Shown piece after piece: positions 50,412 to 59,667 of a stretch of 64,000 bases of DNA. The position numbers were made by a program, and so were the translations under genes. The notes under the pieces were generated by a model. The model saw nothing but the letters and a program-made list of their open reading frames with translations. It had not been told where the DNA came from and ran no database searches. Every line of letters starts with the position of its first letter. Positions within the stretch are counted from its first letter, which is position 1. The DNA comes from Niallia taxi (lineage in GTDB: Bacteria; Bacillota; Bacilli; Bacillales; Cytobacillaceae): assembly GCF_032818155.1 (NCBI RefSeq), contig NZ_CP102590.1:682001-746000 (forward strand), given 5' to 3'.

Positions 50412-51338
50412 TTAAAATATCCAGTTATAAGACGGTTTGTCTGTTTTATTTATATCACCAATTAACGGAAGACGTCTTAGCATATTCGCCAATGCAACAG
50501 CCTCCCATGGAAAATGCTCTGTAATCCCAAGTCCAACAATGTCATAAGCCTTTCCAACATCTTGAAGGACCCGAATGATCGTTTCCATGCTGGAACCTTT
50601 TGGTGTTTTTTCAACCTTTGTGCTATATGTATCTGGATTTGCAATTAGTAATGAACGAAACTCTCTTAAATCAAGTACATCTAAATCAAAATGAACAATT
50701 ACTTTTGAAACATTTCGATTATCTAGCCAATCTAAAACTGAGCTGCTATCCTTCACAATTTCCTCAGGCTTAACAACACTCAAATTAAATCGGTCCATCA
50801 CTTCTTTTTCTGAAGCTGTTCCATCATTTAAACCAACATATAACACGTTTTTGGGATCGACCAATTTGGGCACTTCAGCCACAAAGTCCTCATCTCCCAC
50901 CCCAATGAGATTTGCAAGAACATGTGCATGATGGTGTTCAAAATGCTCTGGAGTGTTTACATCTGGATGTGCGTCAATCCAAAGAATTGCGGCATCCCCA
51001 TCATACCTATTATTGAGATAGGCAAACGGAGCTAATTCAACGCCACAATCTCCACCGAAAACGACAACACGATCGGGATTATGTTTATCGAGTATTGCTT
51101 TCGCAGCATGTACTTGTTTAAGGAGTGTACTCCTTGCAAAAATCCCCTTCTCAACAGTAAGCCCTTCTGCTGACAGGTCAATCGGAACCTCTTCAAAGGC
51201 ATCATTTGAACTTGGAGCAAGCCAATTAAGAAGCTGTGCACCGAGGTAATAAGCTGAATTATTCCCGCCTTGCCATTGTGGCATTAGTAGCCTTAATGTC
51301 TTGTCGCCTTCAGTTTTCAAGCTTACATTCCTTTTCAT
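50412..51338 (-). CDS. Arginase/agmatinase-family protein with altered metal site
   Basis: 308 aa from ATG 51338 (MKRNVSLKTE), 7 nt after GGGAGG. Ureohydrolase fold: DAHPD (Asp122, His124, Asp126) and HFDLDVLD near residue 220 keep the manganese ligands, but the first motif is GGDC (Cys98) instead of GGDH. Loss of this His usually changes or weakens one Mn site. It could be a formimidoyl/guanidino hydrolase of unknown specificity. A GITEHFPWEAVAL segment near the C-terminus corresponds to the family's Glu motif. Confidence 0.82.
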   Translation of the reverse strand: MKRNVSLKTEGDKTLRLLMPQWQGGNNSAYYLGAQLLNWLAPSSNDAFEEVPIDLSAEGLTVEKGIFARSTLLKQVHAAKAILDKHNPDRVVVFGGDCGVELAPFAYLNNRYDGDAAILWIDAHPDVNTPEHFEHHHAHVLANLIGVGDEDFVAEVPKLVDPKNVLYVGLNDGTASEKEVMDRFNLSVVKPEEIVKDSSSVLDWLDNRNVSKVIVHFDLDVLDLREFRSLLIANPDTYSTKVEKTPKGSSMETIIRVLQDVGKAYDIVGLGITEHFPWEAVALANMLRRLPLIGDINKTDKPSYNWIF

Positions 51339-51462
51339 CATACAGCCTCCCATTAATACAAGATTATAAAAATTAAACTATATTTTTATAGTAATACTCC
51401 TCCAACCAGCTTGTAAAATTTAACTCCTTGGCCTTTTGTCAAATATTGAAGCATTTTTTACA

Positions 51463-51492
51463 TTGACATTGATAATCATTATCATTTATAGT
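51463..51492 (+). promoter_or_regulatory. Flavodoxin promoter
   Basis: TTGACA (51463-51468), 18-bp spacer occupied by a Fur box, TATAGT (51487-51492). Confidence 0.75.
51470..51484. promoter_or_regulatory. Perfect Fur box in the flavodoxin promoter
   Basis: TGATAATCATTATCA is an exact 7-1-7 Fur consensus and fills the -35/-10 spacer, so iron-loaded Fur would block polymerase. Confidence 0.92.
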
Positions 51493-51501
51493 TATTAATA
51501 A

Positions 51502-51516
51502 TGAAAATTATTCTCA
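51502..51516. promoter_or_regulatory. Second Fur-like box before flavodoxin
   Basis: TGAAAATTATTCTCA matches 12 of 14 fixed Fur positions, centred about 32 bp after the first box, between the -10 and the ribosome site. Confidence 0.55.
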
Positions 51517-51533
51517 TTTAAGAGGTGTTAATT

Positions 51534-52001
51534 ATGAAAGTACTAATTGGGTTTGCAAGCTTAACGAGCAATACAGAGGATATAATGATGATTTTAAAAA
51601 ATAAATTAGAAGCATTAAATTGTGAAGTGGCTGTTGAGGATTTAGACTTAATTCCGCTTCAAAAGCTGTCACAATATGACCTTGTTTTTTTTGGAAGCTA
51701 TACATGGGGTGATGGAGATTTGCCGTATGAGCTTGAAGATATGTATGAAGAATTAGACGAAGTGGATCTAACTGGGATGTCCTTCGGCGTATTTGGCTCA
51801 GGAGACCGTTTTTATCCTGCCTTCTGTCAGGCTGTTGACCTGTTGGCAGACAAGGTGAAGGAACGAGGCGCAGATGTGTTTAGCTCTTTATTGAAAATTG
51901 AGTTTAGTCCTGATAGTGAGGAGGAAGTGCAAGAATGTGAACAATTTGCAGTAGGTGCCTATGAGTGGGCAAAGGAAAAGGATACTAGTCATGCACGCTA
52001 A
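51534..52001 (+). CDS. Iron-regulated flavodoxin, YkuN-like
   Basis: 155 aa from ATG 51534 (MKVLIGFASL) behind AGAGGTG. FMN phosphate loop SLTSNTED (about 9-16), YTWGDGDLPYE near 55-65 and GSGDRFYPAFCQAV for the second isoalloxazine loop. A low-iron electron carrier replacing ferredoxin. With the Fur boxes it matches B. subtilis ykuNOP, where flavodoxins are induced by iron starvation. Overlaps the next gene by 11 bp. Confidence 0.93.
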   Translation: MKVLIGFASLTSNTEDIMMILKNKLEALNCEVAVEDLDLIPLQKLSQYDLVFFGSYTWGDGDLPYELEDMYEELDEVDLTGMSFGVFGSGDRFYPAFCQAVDLLADKVKERGADVFSSLLKIEFSPDSEEEVQECEQFAVGAYEWAKEKDTSHAR

Positions 52002-52875
52002 TGGAGCGACTGCTGTTGTTTCTACCTCCCCTAATGAATTTTTAGTTTCCATTAAAGGAGAAGGCATTTATTCGTTTAAGCATAATAGTTGGAAGCTAAT
52101 CATTCCAATACAAGACTCTATCTATCAACTGAAAAGAATTGGTGATTACATTATGGGTGTTGGTGACAGAGGTAGATTCATTCGACTCCATGAAAGAACA
52201 GGTAGATGGAAGACCTCCTTCTTTCCAACAAGTCAGCGCTTATGGAATATTGTTGGCAACGACAGTGGGTTAGTTATTACACATGCAGGTACACAATTAC
52301 TTGTGTCCTCAGATTTCGGGGTAAACTGGAAAGTCATTTCGCTTTTTAAAGAACTTTCCGTTAGGCCCATTATTCGCTCTTTAACAATACATGATGAAGA
52401 CTTATATGTTGGTACACAAATACATAAACAAAATGGCGGGTTGTGGAAATACACATTATCTTCCCAGCAGCTGGTCCCAGTTCTTCATGATGAAGAAACA
52501 ATGGTTTCCTCTATTCATGTTGATAATTCCTTTCTATGGCTGACAACAGGTGCATGCCAGACAAAAAAAGGCACTTTCGCCTTCCGAAATCATCGAGACA
52601 ACAAATGGCATTCCCTTACTTGTGAAATAGAAGAACGTGCTTTTTTAGGCATGGTACATTTTGGCGAGCATATTTACGTTTGTTCCAGCAAGGACGAATA
52701 TGGATATTCACGTATTTATCATGGTGACTTATCACAAATGACACTAGAGCCAGTTGAAACAATTAAAGGCCATTGCTTTTGTGTAGCTGCCAGTGCGGAA
52801 GACCTGTTTTTGGCTGGTGGAGAAGAATGCAAATGGATGAAAGCGAGCTTAAAAGAAACAAAGATTCTTCATTAA
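51991..52875 (+). CDS. Beta-propeller-like protein translated with flavodoxin
   Basis: 294 aa from ATG 51991 inside the last codons of the flavodoxin gene (11-bp overlap); weak AAAAGGA site upstream, so translational coupling is likely. Repeats of about 45 aa with Asp-box signature (SSDFGVNWK near 105-113) and repeated VGDRGRF, YVGTQIHKQ, and WLTTGACQTKKGTFAF-like strands suggest a seven-bladed propeller. No signal peptide, so cytoplasmic. Position parallels ykuO of the ykuNOP operon; an accessory to iron-starvation metabolism is an inference. Confidence 0.72.
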   Translation: MHANGATAVVSTSPNEFLVSIKGEGIYSFKHNSWKLIIPIQDSIYQLKRIGDYIMGVGDRGRFIRLHERTGRWKTSFFPTSQRLWNIVGNDSGLVITHAGTQLLVSSDFGVNWKVISLFKELSVRPIIRSLTIHDEDLYVGTQIHKQNGGLWKYTLSSQQLVPVLHDEETMVSSIHVDNSFLWLTTGACQTKKGTFAFRNHRDNKWHSLTCEIEERAFLGMVHFGEHIYVCSSKDEYGYSRIYHGDLSQMTLEPVETIKGHCFCVAASAEDLFLAGGEECKWMKASLKETKILH

Positions 52876-52882
52876 AAGGAAC

Positions 52883-52918
52883 AAGGAGCATCGCTAAGAA
52901 GACGCTCCTTCTCTTTTA
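52883..52918 (+). terminator. Terminator of the flavodoxin operon
   Basis: AAGGAGC / GCTCCTT with an inner TC/GA pairing, then CTCTTTTA. Confidence 0.65.
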
Positions 52919-52929
52919 AGCTGTAACTC

Positions 52930-53319
52930 TTAGCCCTCTACAATAGCTAGATAATGAAATAGTCCTGAGTCATTTTCAACAATTAGAATATCTTTACGTT
53001 CTTTAGCAGAAAAAATCTTTGACCCTACCTTCAGCTTATTTGCCATTTCATCGTTAAAATCTGTATTTGCATCATTTATTTTTTTTATTTCACCGACTTG
53101 AACATCCTTCGTTAAAGCTAATTTATCTACCCAATCAATGTTTGTTTGATATATTACTCCTTCAAACTGAAAAATATCGGCGTCTGGGTCCAAACCTAGC
53201 ACTTCCTCAGCATCAATTTCACCACTAACCTCTGTTACTTCATCCCCTTTTGCAGAGCATCCAGTGATAATAAGCAAGGCTAAAGCAGTCAAAACAATAT
53301 ACAGCTTTTTCTTAACCAA
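52930..53319 (-). CDS. Lipoprotein of unknown function
   Basis: 129 aa; start TTG 53319 behind AAAAAGGGGG. Signal peptide with lipobox ITGC (Cys21), acidic linker, then a small domain with DADIFQFEGVIYQTNIDWVD and KVGSKIFSAKERKDILIV. Anchored at the outer face of the membrane. A NisI/TTSSLRE-like module (conserved in Bacillus DUF-type lipoproteins) cannot be excluded. Confidence 0.68.
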   Translation of the reverse strand: MVKKKLYIVLTALALLIITGCSAKGDEVTEVSGEIDAEEVLGLDPDADIFQFEGVIYQTNIDWVDKLALTKDVQVGEIKKINDANTDFNDEMANKLKVGSKIFSAKERKDILIVENDSGLFHYLAIVEG

Positions 53320-53437
53320 ACCAATAACCCCCTTTTTATCCTTTAGACGCTTGTTTAGGACTTAAGGTTACTGGATTATTGGTTATTTTTGTAAAAAAAA
53401 CAATTCTTCCTAAAAAAAGAATCGCTGAGAAATAAAG

Positions 53438-53833
53438 CTATTTATTTTTCAAACTAATGCTTTCCGTCTGATTATTCCACTCAACGGTTACATTTACTTT
53501 AGACTTATCCGTCACTTTTGCATTTGAGGCATTATTCTCATTTGTCTCTGTATAAATACCTTTCTCATCAAGGGTAGCACCGTTGCCACTATAGCCGCTT
53601 GCTTTAGTTGCTACAGTATAGATAATTTCACCAACGGAGTTCACGTCCTGCCCCTTATATTGCAATGTTAAATCTTGTTTTTCATAATCATCCTCTCCCT
53701 GCGTAACCTTTAATTCAACCGACCAATTGTCTGATTCACCTGTAAAGGTAAACGGCTTGGAATAATTATTACTGGTGCATCCTGATAAGACAAGGATGAT
53801 TACTAACGATAAAGCAGTTAATATACGCTTCAT
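53438..53833 (-). CDS. Lipoprotein of unknown function
   Basis: 131 aa; ATG 53833 behind GGAGGGAAAG. Lipobox LSGC (Cys19), then a beta-sandwich-like domain beginning FTFTGESDNWSVELKVTQG, with Asn/Thr-rich segments. The NWSV motif and the VTVEWNNQTESISL end resemble small secreted Bacillus domains. Separate from the neighbouring lipoprotein gene (118 bp gap). Confidence 0.68.
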   Translation of the reverse strand: MKRILTALSLVIILVLSGCTSNNYSKPFTFTGESDNWSVELKVTQGEDDYEKQDLTLQYKGQDVNSVGEIIYTVATKASGYSGNGATLDEKGIYTETNENNASNAKVTDKSKVNVTVEWNNQTESISLKNK

Positions 53834-54157
53834 CTCTTTCCCTCCGAATAAATATATAAATAAATTATTTTACAAACCATTATACGTTCAGGCAGGATTA
53901 AAGTTTCGGTTCTAAATAACATTTTTGTATCTCTTTTCACCATCATTTTTGAGTTTTTTCTTGTTGGTTTAAATGGAGTAAATCTCAATGATAATTAGTC
54001 GAATGTTGAAACATCAAAAAAATCAAACAGCTTAATCTTCTTATGAAGATATAATCCGTTTGATTTCTCCCTTAATTGATCTCTTAAGAATCAGCATTTT
54101 TGGATACAGAATAATTTATACTAGCTAACATAGTTGGAAAATTTTTATTATCCATCA
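53834..54157. other. 324-bp gene-free region
   Basis: Promoter of the leftward lipoprotein gene in the first part and the transporter terminator (54020-54066) in the second. Nothing else seen; AATGATAATTAG at 53988-53999 faintly recalls half a Fur box. Confidence 0.5.
54020..54066 (-). terminator. Terminator of the ABC transporter operon
   Basis: AAATCAAAC / GTTTGATTT outer stem with inner ATCTTC/GAAGAT hairpin; minus strand tail TTTTTTTGATG. Confidence 0.7.
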
Positions 54158-55675
54158 TTAATTAAGTAAGTTCTTCTCTTCTAAAAACGTTTTAGCAACA
54201 TCGCTTGCTTTTTTCTTCTCAACTGCAACTTCATAGTTCATTTCTCTCATTTCGTCATCTGTTATTTGATCTGCTAGTTTATTTAATATGTCTTCTAACT
54301 CTGGGTATTTCTCTAACGTCTCTTTTTTTAGGATTGGTGCTCCTTGATATGGTGGAAACAGGTTTTTGTCGTCTTCTAAAACAGTTAAATTATTTCGTTG
54401 GATTTCACTATCTGTTGAATAGGCATCTACAATATTTATATCGGCTCTTTTAACAGCAGCGTACCTCAATTCAGGCTGCATGATGTTTACCTTGGAGAAC
54501 TGGATACCATAGAGATTTTGGATTCCTACATATCCATCTTGACGTTCTGGAAACTCTGGTGTAAAGCCTGCTTTCATACTTCCTTCAATTGCTTTTAAGT
54601 CGGAAATGGTCTTTAAATTATACTGTTTTGCGAGTGCTGCAGGAACAGCTAATGCATAGGTATTATTGTATTTCATTGGCTTAAGCAAAACTAAATTCAA
54701 TTTAGTTAAAGCCCCTTCTTTCGCTTGATTATAAACCTCTTGGCTATCCGTACTTTTCGGCTGGTCTTTTAAAAGATCAACGATAACGGTCCCAGTAAAT
54801 TCCGGATAAATGTCTATATTGCCTGATGTTAAAGCGTTATAGACAAAAGTAGTTCCTCCCAAATTTGGTTTGATGTCCACTGTTAGGGAAGATTCCTGTT
54901 CAATTAGCAGCTTATACATATTCATTAATATTTCCGGCTCTGGTCCCATTTTGCCGCCTATTATTATATCTGCATCTTTAGGCTGATTTAAGGCGGATAC
55001 TGTGATAATTAAAAATGCAATTACGATTACAGATACGATTGAAACAAATGCTTTCTTAAAAGAAAGCTTTTCAAATTGTCTTAATAAGAAGTCAAAAAAC
55101 AGGGCTAAAAGAGCCGCTGGAATGGCACCTAATAGGATAAGAGTAGTGTCATTTCTGCTAATCCCCACTGTAATTAAGTCTCCCAAACCTCCTGCACCAA
55201 TAAGTGCAGCAATTGTAGCTGTACCAATGATAAGAACCATCGCTGTTCTTATACCAGCCATAATAACTGGCATGGCAAGAGGTAGCTCTACCTTAAAAAG
55301 CAGCCTTCGGTTATTCATTCCTAACCCTTTTGCGGCCTCAATTAAATTTGGATCAACCTCTTTTATTCCTGTATAAATATTTCTTAGAATTGGAAGTAAT
55401 GCGTAAATAACTAATGCAATAATCGCTGGTATTGTTCCGATTCCAACAATCGGAATAAGTAAACCTAATAAAGCTAAAGACGGTATTGTTTGGAATACAG
55501 ATGTAATGCCGATAATGATTTCGGCAGCCTTTTTCTTTCTTGTTAAATAAATCCCGAGCGGAACTGCGATAATTAATGCAAAAAAGAGCGCAATAAATGA
55601 TATTTCGATATGCTGAATTAAATCCTTTAGTAACTCCCCTTTTCTTTCTAAGAAGGCTTGATATAGATTACTCAC
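54158..55675 (-). CDS. ABC permease fused to substrate-binding protein (OpuC/EgtU type)
   Basis: 505 aa; its ATG overlaps the ATPase stop by 4 bp. N-terminal permease (about 1-205, five to six membrane helices, EAAKGLGMNNRRLLFKVELP coupling loop), one more helix (about 212-230), then an extracytoplasmic OpuAC-type binding domain (about 235-505: IIGGKMGPEPEILMNMY, PNLGGTTFVYNAL, IDIYPEFTGT, NIVDAYSTDSEI, FPPYQGAP). This fusion is typical of BilE and of the ergothioneine importer EgtUBC, and of some betaine/choline systems. The ligand is not certain. Confidence 0.85.
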   Translation of the reverse strand: MSNLYQAFLERKGELLKDLIQHIEISFIALFFALIIAVPLGIYLTRKKKAAEIIIGITSVFQTIPSLALLGLLIPIVGIGTIPAIIALVIYALLPILRNIYTGIKEVDPNLIEAAKGLGMNNRRLLFKVELPLAMPVIMAGIRTAMVLIIGTATIAALIGAGGLGDLITVGISRNDTTLILLGAIPAALLALFFDFLLRQFEKLSFKKAFVSIVSVIVIAFLIITVSALNQPKDADIIIGGKMGPEPEILMNMYKLLIEQESSLTVDIKPNLGGTTFVYNALTSGNIDIYPEFTGTVIVDLLKDQPKSTDSQEVYNQAKEGALTKLNLVLLKPMKYNNTYALAVPAALAKQYNLKTISDLKAIEGSMKAGFTPEFPERQDGYVGIQNLYGIQFSKVNIMQPELRYAAVKRADINIVDAYSTDSEIQRNNLTVLEDDKNLFPPYQGAPILKKETLEKYPELEDILNKLADQITDDEMREMNYEVAVEKKKASDVAKTFLEEKNLLN

Positions 55676-56622
55676 TCATTTCCACCTTCCTTCATGCCAT
55701 TTAATTGATATTGGATAAGCGATTGCCTATCTATCAAGCCAATGATTGCTCCATCCTTTTCAATTCCTATTTGATCGTTTTCAGACAGTGCTTCTAAGGT
55801 TTCTTGGAAAGAGCTTGTTACTGGAATAATCGGTCCGGCGAAATGACTGATGGTTAATGGAGACAGAATATGTTCAAGCTTAAAGGAAATATTTTCATGA
55901 CTTACCCTTCCAATAAAATCTTTTACAAAATCATTCACAGGATTATTTATTAATTCCTCTGGAGTTCCAATTTGGATAATCTCCCCATCTTTCATTATGC
56001 AAATTCTATCACCTAATTTTAATGCCTCCTGCATGTCATGTGTGACGAAAACAATTGTCTTTTTTATCGCTTTTTGCAGGCTTACAATATCATCTTGAAG
56101 CTTTTCTCTGCTTATTGGATCAAGAGCACTAAAGGGCTCATCCATTAGGATTATTTCTGGGTCTGCGGCTAATGCTCTGATTACCCCTATTCTTTGCTGT
56201 TGTCCGCCAGACAGCTCATTCGGTTTTCTGTTTTTATATGTTTGCGGCTCTAATCCGACCATTTCAAGCAATTCATCAACTCTTGCAGCTATCGTCTCTT
56301 TCGTCCACTTTTTCATTTCAGGTACAACTGCTATATTTTCTGCAATGGACAAATGAGGAAATAAAGCAATTTGTTGCAATACATAGCCAATATTCCAGCG
56401 CAGTTCACTAATTTCGTATTCACTTATTTTTTTCCCATCAACGAGAATGGTTCCATTTGTTATATCTATTAACCGATTTATCATTTTTAATGTGGTCGTT
56501 TTACCACTCCCGCTTGGCCCAATCAGAACAAATAGTTCTCCTTTATTGATTGTTAGATTTATTGAATTAACAGCTGTCGTACCATCTTGGAATAGCTTCG
56601 AGACATTTTCAAATTGAATCAT
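55672..56622 (-). CDS. ABC transporter ATPase, quaternary amine/EgtUA type
   Basis: 316 aa; ATG 56622 behind AAGGGAG. Walker A GPSGSGKTT (about 36-44), LSGGQQQR signature, Walker B IILMDEPFSALD and H-loop FVTHDMQEA. C-terminal extension (about 240-310) holds one CBS-like unit, shorter than the double CBS of OpuCA. It powers the fused permease/binding protein that follows. Confidence 0.9.
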   Translation of the reverse strand: MIQFENVSKLFQDGTTAVNSINLTINKGELFVLIGPSGSGKTTTLKMINRLIDITNGTILVDGKKISEYEISELRWNIGYVLQQIALFPHLSIAENIAVVPEMKKWTKETIAARVDELLEMVGLEPQTYKNRKPNELSGGQQQRIGVIRALAADPEIILMDEPFSALDPISREKLQDDIVSLQKAIKKTIVFVTHDMQEALKLGDRICIMKDGEIIQIGTPEELINNPVNDFVKDFIGRVSHENISFKLEHILSPLTISHFAGPIIPVTSSFQETLEALSENDQIGIEKDGAIIGLIDRQSLIQYQLNGMKEGGNE

Positions 56623-56643
56623 ATGTAATCTCCCTTACATTTA

Positions 56644-57612
56644 TTATGTATTTACTATTACAATCTTGCCATTTGCAGTATTGCTCTCCATCATCAAGTG
56701 GGCTTGGCTAATCTCCTCTAAAGTAAATACCCTTGCTATCGGTACTTCTATCGCAAATTGTTCCATATGTTGAAATAATTTAGTCAGCAATTGGGGTTTG
56801 AAGTTAACTCCACTGTCAAATTGGGTAAAATACGTTCCAGAAGGGATATCTACCATTGGCTCAAAGCTTGCCATCTCCCATTCACCGCCCAATATGCCAG
56901 CCATACAAAGGATTCCTTTTTCATCAAGCATCCTCAGCGAATTCTTTAATGTGACAGTGCCAATTAGTTCTAATATCTTATTAACGCCATCTGGGAAAAT
57001 ACTATAAAGCTGTGGCTGTATATCCCCTTCATCTAATAAAACGTAATCAGCACCAAGCTTGTTCAATTGTTCTACCTTTTGTTTATTTCGTGTTGTTGAC
57101 ACAACTGTTACGCCAATACTTTTAGCTAACTGGAGTGCAGCTATTCCTACCGAACTTGTGCCGCCACGGATTAGAAGGGTATCCCCTGTTGTCAGCATTA
57201 AACTATCAAATAATGAAGCATAAGCTGTATAATACATTTCGGGAATTGCCGCAAGCTTTACCCAATCCAGTTCATTGTTTATGGCATATACTTGGCTGGA
57301 AGGTATTAGTGCATATTCTGCATAACTTCCATTAAATTCACGACCTAGCCCCCCCATCAAGGAAACGACCCTTTGCCCTTTTTTCATCGTACTATCTGAT
57401 GGATCTGCAATCTCTCCAACACATTCGATCCCAATAATTCGCGGCAGCTTCACAGATGGTGAATGCCCTTGTCTTGTATAAATTTCCGAACGATTGATTC
57501 CGAAGGCTTTTATTTTTACTAGTACCCATCCTGGCTTCACTTTAGGCATTGGTACTTCCTTTAAATATAAATCCTGTGGTGCACATGCTTTTTCTAAAAC
57601 AACTGCTTTCAT
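56644..57612 (-). CDS. Zinc-independent quinone oxidoreductase-like MDR
   Basis: 322 aa; ATG 57612 behind GGAG. Medium-chain dehydrogenase: GINRSEIYTRQGHSP, IIGIECVGEI, NADPH loop GGTSSVGIAALQLAKSIG (about 148-165), no zinc-ligand cluster. It reduces quinones or reactive enones with NADPH. It lies in a row with an efflux gene and is divergent from an HxlR/DUF24 regulator, the usual setting for electrophile/quinone stress genes. ABC genes follow 21 bp later. Confidence 0.88.
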   Translation of the reverse strand: MKAVVLEKACAPQDLYLKEVPMPKVKPGWVLVKIKAFGINRSEIYTRQGHSPSVKLPRIIGIECVGEIADPSDSTMKKGQRVVSLMGGLGREFNGSYAEYALIPSSQVYAINNELDWVKLAAIPEMYYTAYASLFDSLMLTTGDTLLIRGGTSSVGIAALQLAKSIGVTVVSTTRNKQKVEQLNKLGADYVLLDEGDIQPQLYSIFPDGVNKILELIGTVTLKNSLRMLDEKGILCMAGILGGEWEMASFEPMVDIPSGTYFTQFDSGVNFKPQLLTKLFQHMEQFAIEVPIARVFTLEEISQAHLMMESNTANGKIVIVNT

Positions 57613-57674
57613 TCAAGCGCACTCCTTTGCTTTATCAATTCATGAACGTATCTGACTTTTAATAGATTTTACTT

Positions 57675-58888
57675 TTAGAGCATTTTTAACCGCAACGAGT
57701 AGGTCAGCACAGCAACAAGACCACTGCAGAAAATAATGAACCCAAATGGTATGGCAGAATTTTCACCGGCTATTCCTACAAGGGGGCCAAAAATGGCACC
57801 TAATAAAGTCGGACTAATACCAAGTAAGGCAGATGCACTTCCTGCAATATGGCCTTGCCTTTCCATCGCTAACGTAAAAGATGCGGAGCTAATGTTACCA
57901 GTTGACCCAACAAACAAGAAAAGAGCGATAACTAGAGCATATAAAGGACTTTGAATAAGTACTATCAACATTACTGCTCCGCAAGAGATAAATGCGACAG
58001 CTAACCCTATTAAAACAATTTGTTGTTCTGCGATTTTACCAGCCATTTTTTTAACAAATTGAGAGCCAAGGATTAAGCTGATACCATTTAAAGAAAATAA
58101 AAGTGAATAAAGCTGTGGAGAAATACCATAAATCTTCTGATAAACAAATGGTGATCCAGAAATATATGCAAATACCCCCACAAATATAAATCCTTGAATT
58201 AAGGTATATCCCAAAAACGTTCGATCTTTCATCAAAATGGTAAAATTCCAAAAAAACTCTCTTAAATTATTAGGGACACGCTTTTCGACAGGAAGTGTTT
58301 CTGTTAATCCCCAAGCTGTTAAACTTGTTAATAATATGGCAAGAACTCCTAAGAAGAGAAAAACACCAGTCCATACAGTAAACGCAAGAACTGCACTTCC
58401 TGCAAGTGGTGCAAGCAATGGAGCCAAATTGGTAAACATCATAAGCAAAGAAAAAAATTTAGTTAACTCTACTCCGCTATACATATCACTGACTATTGCA
58501 CGCGAAATAACAATGCCTGCAGAAGCTGAAAATCCTTGAATAAAGCGTAAGGCAATAAACACCTCTATATTTGGTGCGAATACACAGGCAAAAGAAGAAA
58601 CCAAATAAATAATCATCGAAATTAGTAAGGCTTACGTCTGCCATGAACATCACTTATAGATCCCATTACAAGCATCCCAATACTCATTCCAATCATACAA
58701 GCCGTCAAGCTCATCTGTATCATAGAGGCAGTTGTTCCAAAGTACTTCATCATTTGCGGAAATGCGGGAAGATAAGTATCAATAGTAAACGGCCCTAAGC
58801 TAGAAAACACAGCTAACAATATGGCAAGCCTTACTGAATTTTTGTTACTTTTATTTAGATTAGGATATTTATCGCCAGTAATATTCAT
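57675..58888 (-). pseudogene. Bcr/CflA-type MFS drug efflux gene, single frameshift
   Basis: The first 88 codons (58888-58622: LGPFTIDTYLPAFPQM, GSISDVHGRRKP) stop at TAA, and the frame continues one base out at 58634-57675 (LLISMIIYLVSSFACVFAPN, in part). The join would read GRRKP-LLIS if one base were restored within CCTTAC (58626-58630), giving about 400 aa and 12 helices. So it is a one-base deletion of an otherwise intact gene: real recent inactivation, phase variation or sequencing error. It heads the quinone-reductase/ABC unit. Confidence 0.85.
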
Positions 58889-59012
58889 TTTGGATTCATT
58901 CCCCTTTCGTTTTAAATGCTTAGAAAGATTTTAAATTTTAAAGAAACATACTGTATTTACATCTAAATTGACAATGAAATGGTTAAATCATAAAATCATG
59001 ATAAATGTCATT

Positions 59013-59064
59013 GTTACTTTTGAAAAGTAGGTACCTTTAGGTTGTATAGTAACCTTTTAGTAAC
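59013..59064. promoter_or_regulatory. AGTAAC repeats in the efflux/HxlR divergent promoter
   Basis: GTTACT at 59013-59018 (inverted) and AGTAAC at 59048-59053 and 59059-59064, around GTAGGTACCT. DUF24/HxlR regulators bind such short inverted GTAAC/GTTAC elements; candidate operator for the gene at 59081. Confidence 0.45.
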
Positions 59065-59080
59065 TATTGGAGGTCTTATG

Positions 59081-59437
59081 ATGGAAACAAAAAAAGAACT
59101 GCCAGCTTGTCCTGTTGCAACAACAGTAGGACTGATAGGCAACAAGTGGAAGCTATTAATCCTAAGGGAATTATTAACTGGCACAAAAAGATTCGGTGAA
59201 CTCAGAAGTGGCATTGAGGGCATTAGCCAAAAAGTCTTAACTCAAAATTTACGCTCTATGGAGGAAGATGGCATTATTAAATGCCAAGTTTTTGCAGAGG
59301 TTCCACCACGGGTCGAATATTCACTTAATGACTTGGGAAATAGTCTTAGACCAATAATTAGTGTTATGGAAGAATGGGGATTAGGTTATAAAGCATTGAT
59401 AAACGGGGAAACAAATCAATTGATAGGCAATAAATAA
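59081..59437 (+). CDS. HxlR/DUF24-family redox-sensing regulator
   Basis: 118 aa from the second of two adjacent ATGs (59081; 59078 also possible), spaced 7 nt from GGAGG. DUF24 winged helix: ACPVATTVGLIGNKWKLLIL with Cys10 at the conserved sensing position, RFGELRSGIEGISQKVLTQNL recognition region and PPRVEYSLNDLG wing. Relatives (YodB, CatR, HypR) sense quinones or hypochlorite through this Cys. Probably represses the divergent efflux/oxidoreductase unit. Confidence 0.9.
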   Translation: METKKELPACPVATTVGLIGNKWKLLILRELLTGTKRFGELRSGIEGISQKVLTQNLRSMEEDGIIKCQVFAEVPPRVEYSLNDLGNSLRPIISVMEEWGLGYKALINGETNQLIGNK

Positions 59438-59493
59438 AACTAGATTTAGAGCTGAGTCTTTGCCAGATTGTTGGATGACAGCTAATACATAAT

Positions 59494-59535
59494 AAAAAAT
59501 GTCTAATCCTTTATATAAAAGATTAGACATTTTTT
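59494..59535. terminator. Bidirectional terminator after the HxlR gene
   Basis: AAAAAATGTCTAATC / GATTAGACATTTTTT, perfect 15-bp stem, 12-nt loop. Confidence 0.88.
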
Positions 59536-59667
59536 ACCATGGTTTTAATCTTTCTCTCATTGTCCATTACGAACTAACTTTTACGTCTGTGTTAATTTAT
59601 ATTTGTCCATAGCGCCACCGTTATTGTTGCAATCACTAATTCACTGTTTGTATTCTCCTATTCTATC

